NCBI GenBank assembly: GCA_937927695.1
Contig: CALBRU010000416.1
Location: forward strand, 1 to 5,801
Direction: 5' to 3'
DNA from: an uncultured Thiomonas sp.
GTDB taxonomy: Bacteria; Pseudomonadota; Gammaproteobacteria; Burkholderiales; Burkholderiaceae_C
Length of the DNA stretch: 5,801 nt
The notes beneath the pieces are model-generated. The model saw only the letters and a program-made list of their open reading frames with translations, searched no databases and had not been told where the DNA came from. Made by a program: the position numbers and the translations under genes. The first letter of the stretch is position 1; each line of letters starts with the position of its first letter. This document shows, in pieces, positions 5,437 through 5,801 of this stretch.

Positions 5437-5801
5437 GTGGCCAAACTCGTGATCACCCTGGATGGCAAGGTTTTGAAAGAGGTCGTGCTCAGCAAAGACC
5501 GCACGACGCTCGGGCGTCGTCCGTACAACGATGTGGTCATCGACAACTTGGCGGTCAGCGGCGAGCATGCCGTGTTGCTGCGCGATAGCGGAACGGATGC
5601 CGAGAGCTACACCATTCAAGACCTGGGCAGCACCAACGGCACCTATCTGAACGGCGCGCCCATCAAGTCCAGCCCCTTCCGCGAAGGCGATACGGTCGAT
5701 ATCGGCAAGTACAGTCTGCGGCTGCTGTCCGATACGCGTCAAACGACATTCGGCCCGTCACGCTTTGGCGCCTCTACCGGGTTTGGCAATTCCCGTTTCG
5801 G
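5437..5801 (+). CDS. FHA-domain phosphothreonine-binding protein (3' end outside window)
   Basis: The first 121 residues of an FHA protein are visible, open to the window edge. FHA domains bind phosphothreonine peptides and act as adaptors in Ser/Thr kinase and phosphatase signalling. The domain spans about residues 3-97: AKLVITLDGKVLKEVVLSKDRTTLGRRP, with the conserved Gly26-Arg27; NDVVIDNLAVSGEHAVL (31-47), with Ser41 and His44; and IQDLGSTNGTYLNGAPI (60-76), with Asn67-Gly68 and Asn72-Gly73. It ends in FREGDTVDIGKYSLRLL (81-97). The common Arg of SRxH is Gly here (SGEH), while the phosphate-contacting Arg27, Ser41 and Asn67 are kept. A Gly-, Phe- and Ser-rich tail begins after residue 104. 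The start is GTG: an in-frame TGA at 5407 closes the frame upstream, and GTG 5437 is the first start codon after it and gives the family's usual N-terminus, MAKLVITLDG. A Shine-Dalgarno sequence is weak (CGGA at 5424-5427). The remaining length and any further domains are unknown. Confidence 0.92.
   Translation, partial: MAKLVITLDGKVLKEVVLSKDRTTLGRRPYNDVVIDNLAVSGEHAVLLRDSGTDAESYTIQDLGSTNGTYLNGAPIKSSPFREGDTVDIGKYSLRLLSDTRQTTFGPSRFGASTGFGNSRF

Overview
The window is a gene-dense, high-GC stretch of a proteobacterial chromosome. It most resembles a betaproteobacterium of the order Burkholderiales. This rests on protein character (a SucD of 298 residues with the insert after the CoA domain, and the FHA protein beginning MAKLVITLDG) and on gene order (recA-recX, a DUF2889 gene, sucC-sucD, then a TerC-family gene). 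The genus cannot be fixed from the sequence alone; a Thiomonas-like or Comamonadaceae-like organism is my best guess. All eight genes are on the + strand.

Layout. Bases 1-473 are the 3' part of recA (recombinase), followed after 10 bp by recX (484-945), its regulator. A 61-bp gap carries a hairpin and a candidate promoter. It leads into a three-gene unit: a DUF2889 gene (1007-1708), sucC (1705-2868) and sucD (2897-3793). The DUF2889 stop overlaps the sucC start as ATGA, so an uncharacterised protein is translationally linked to succinyl-CoA synthetase of the TCA cycle. A 97-bp gap with two small hairpins precedes a TerC-family membrane protein (3891-4601), probably a metal transporter. Its stop overlaps, again as ATGA, the start of a PP2C-type Ser/Thr phosphatase (4598-5380). 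After a short AT-rich gap with a good candidate promoter, an FHA-domain protein starts at GTG 5437 and runs off the end of the window.

Functionally there are three blocks: DNA repair (recA-recX), central metabolism (DUF2889-sucCD), and a putative Ser/Thr phospho-signalling module (TerC, PP2C, FHA). A cognate kinase may lie beyond the right edge.

The most unusual item is a strongly palindromic segment of about 75 bp at 1462-1535, lying in frame inside the DUF2889 coding region. It looks like a REP-like mobile palindrome that has been translated into an extra loop of the protein. No rRNA, tRNA, CRISPR array, insertion sequence or convincing Rho-independent terminator was seen. No stretch longer than 300 bases lacks a gene.
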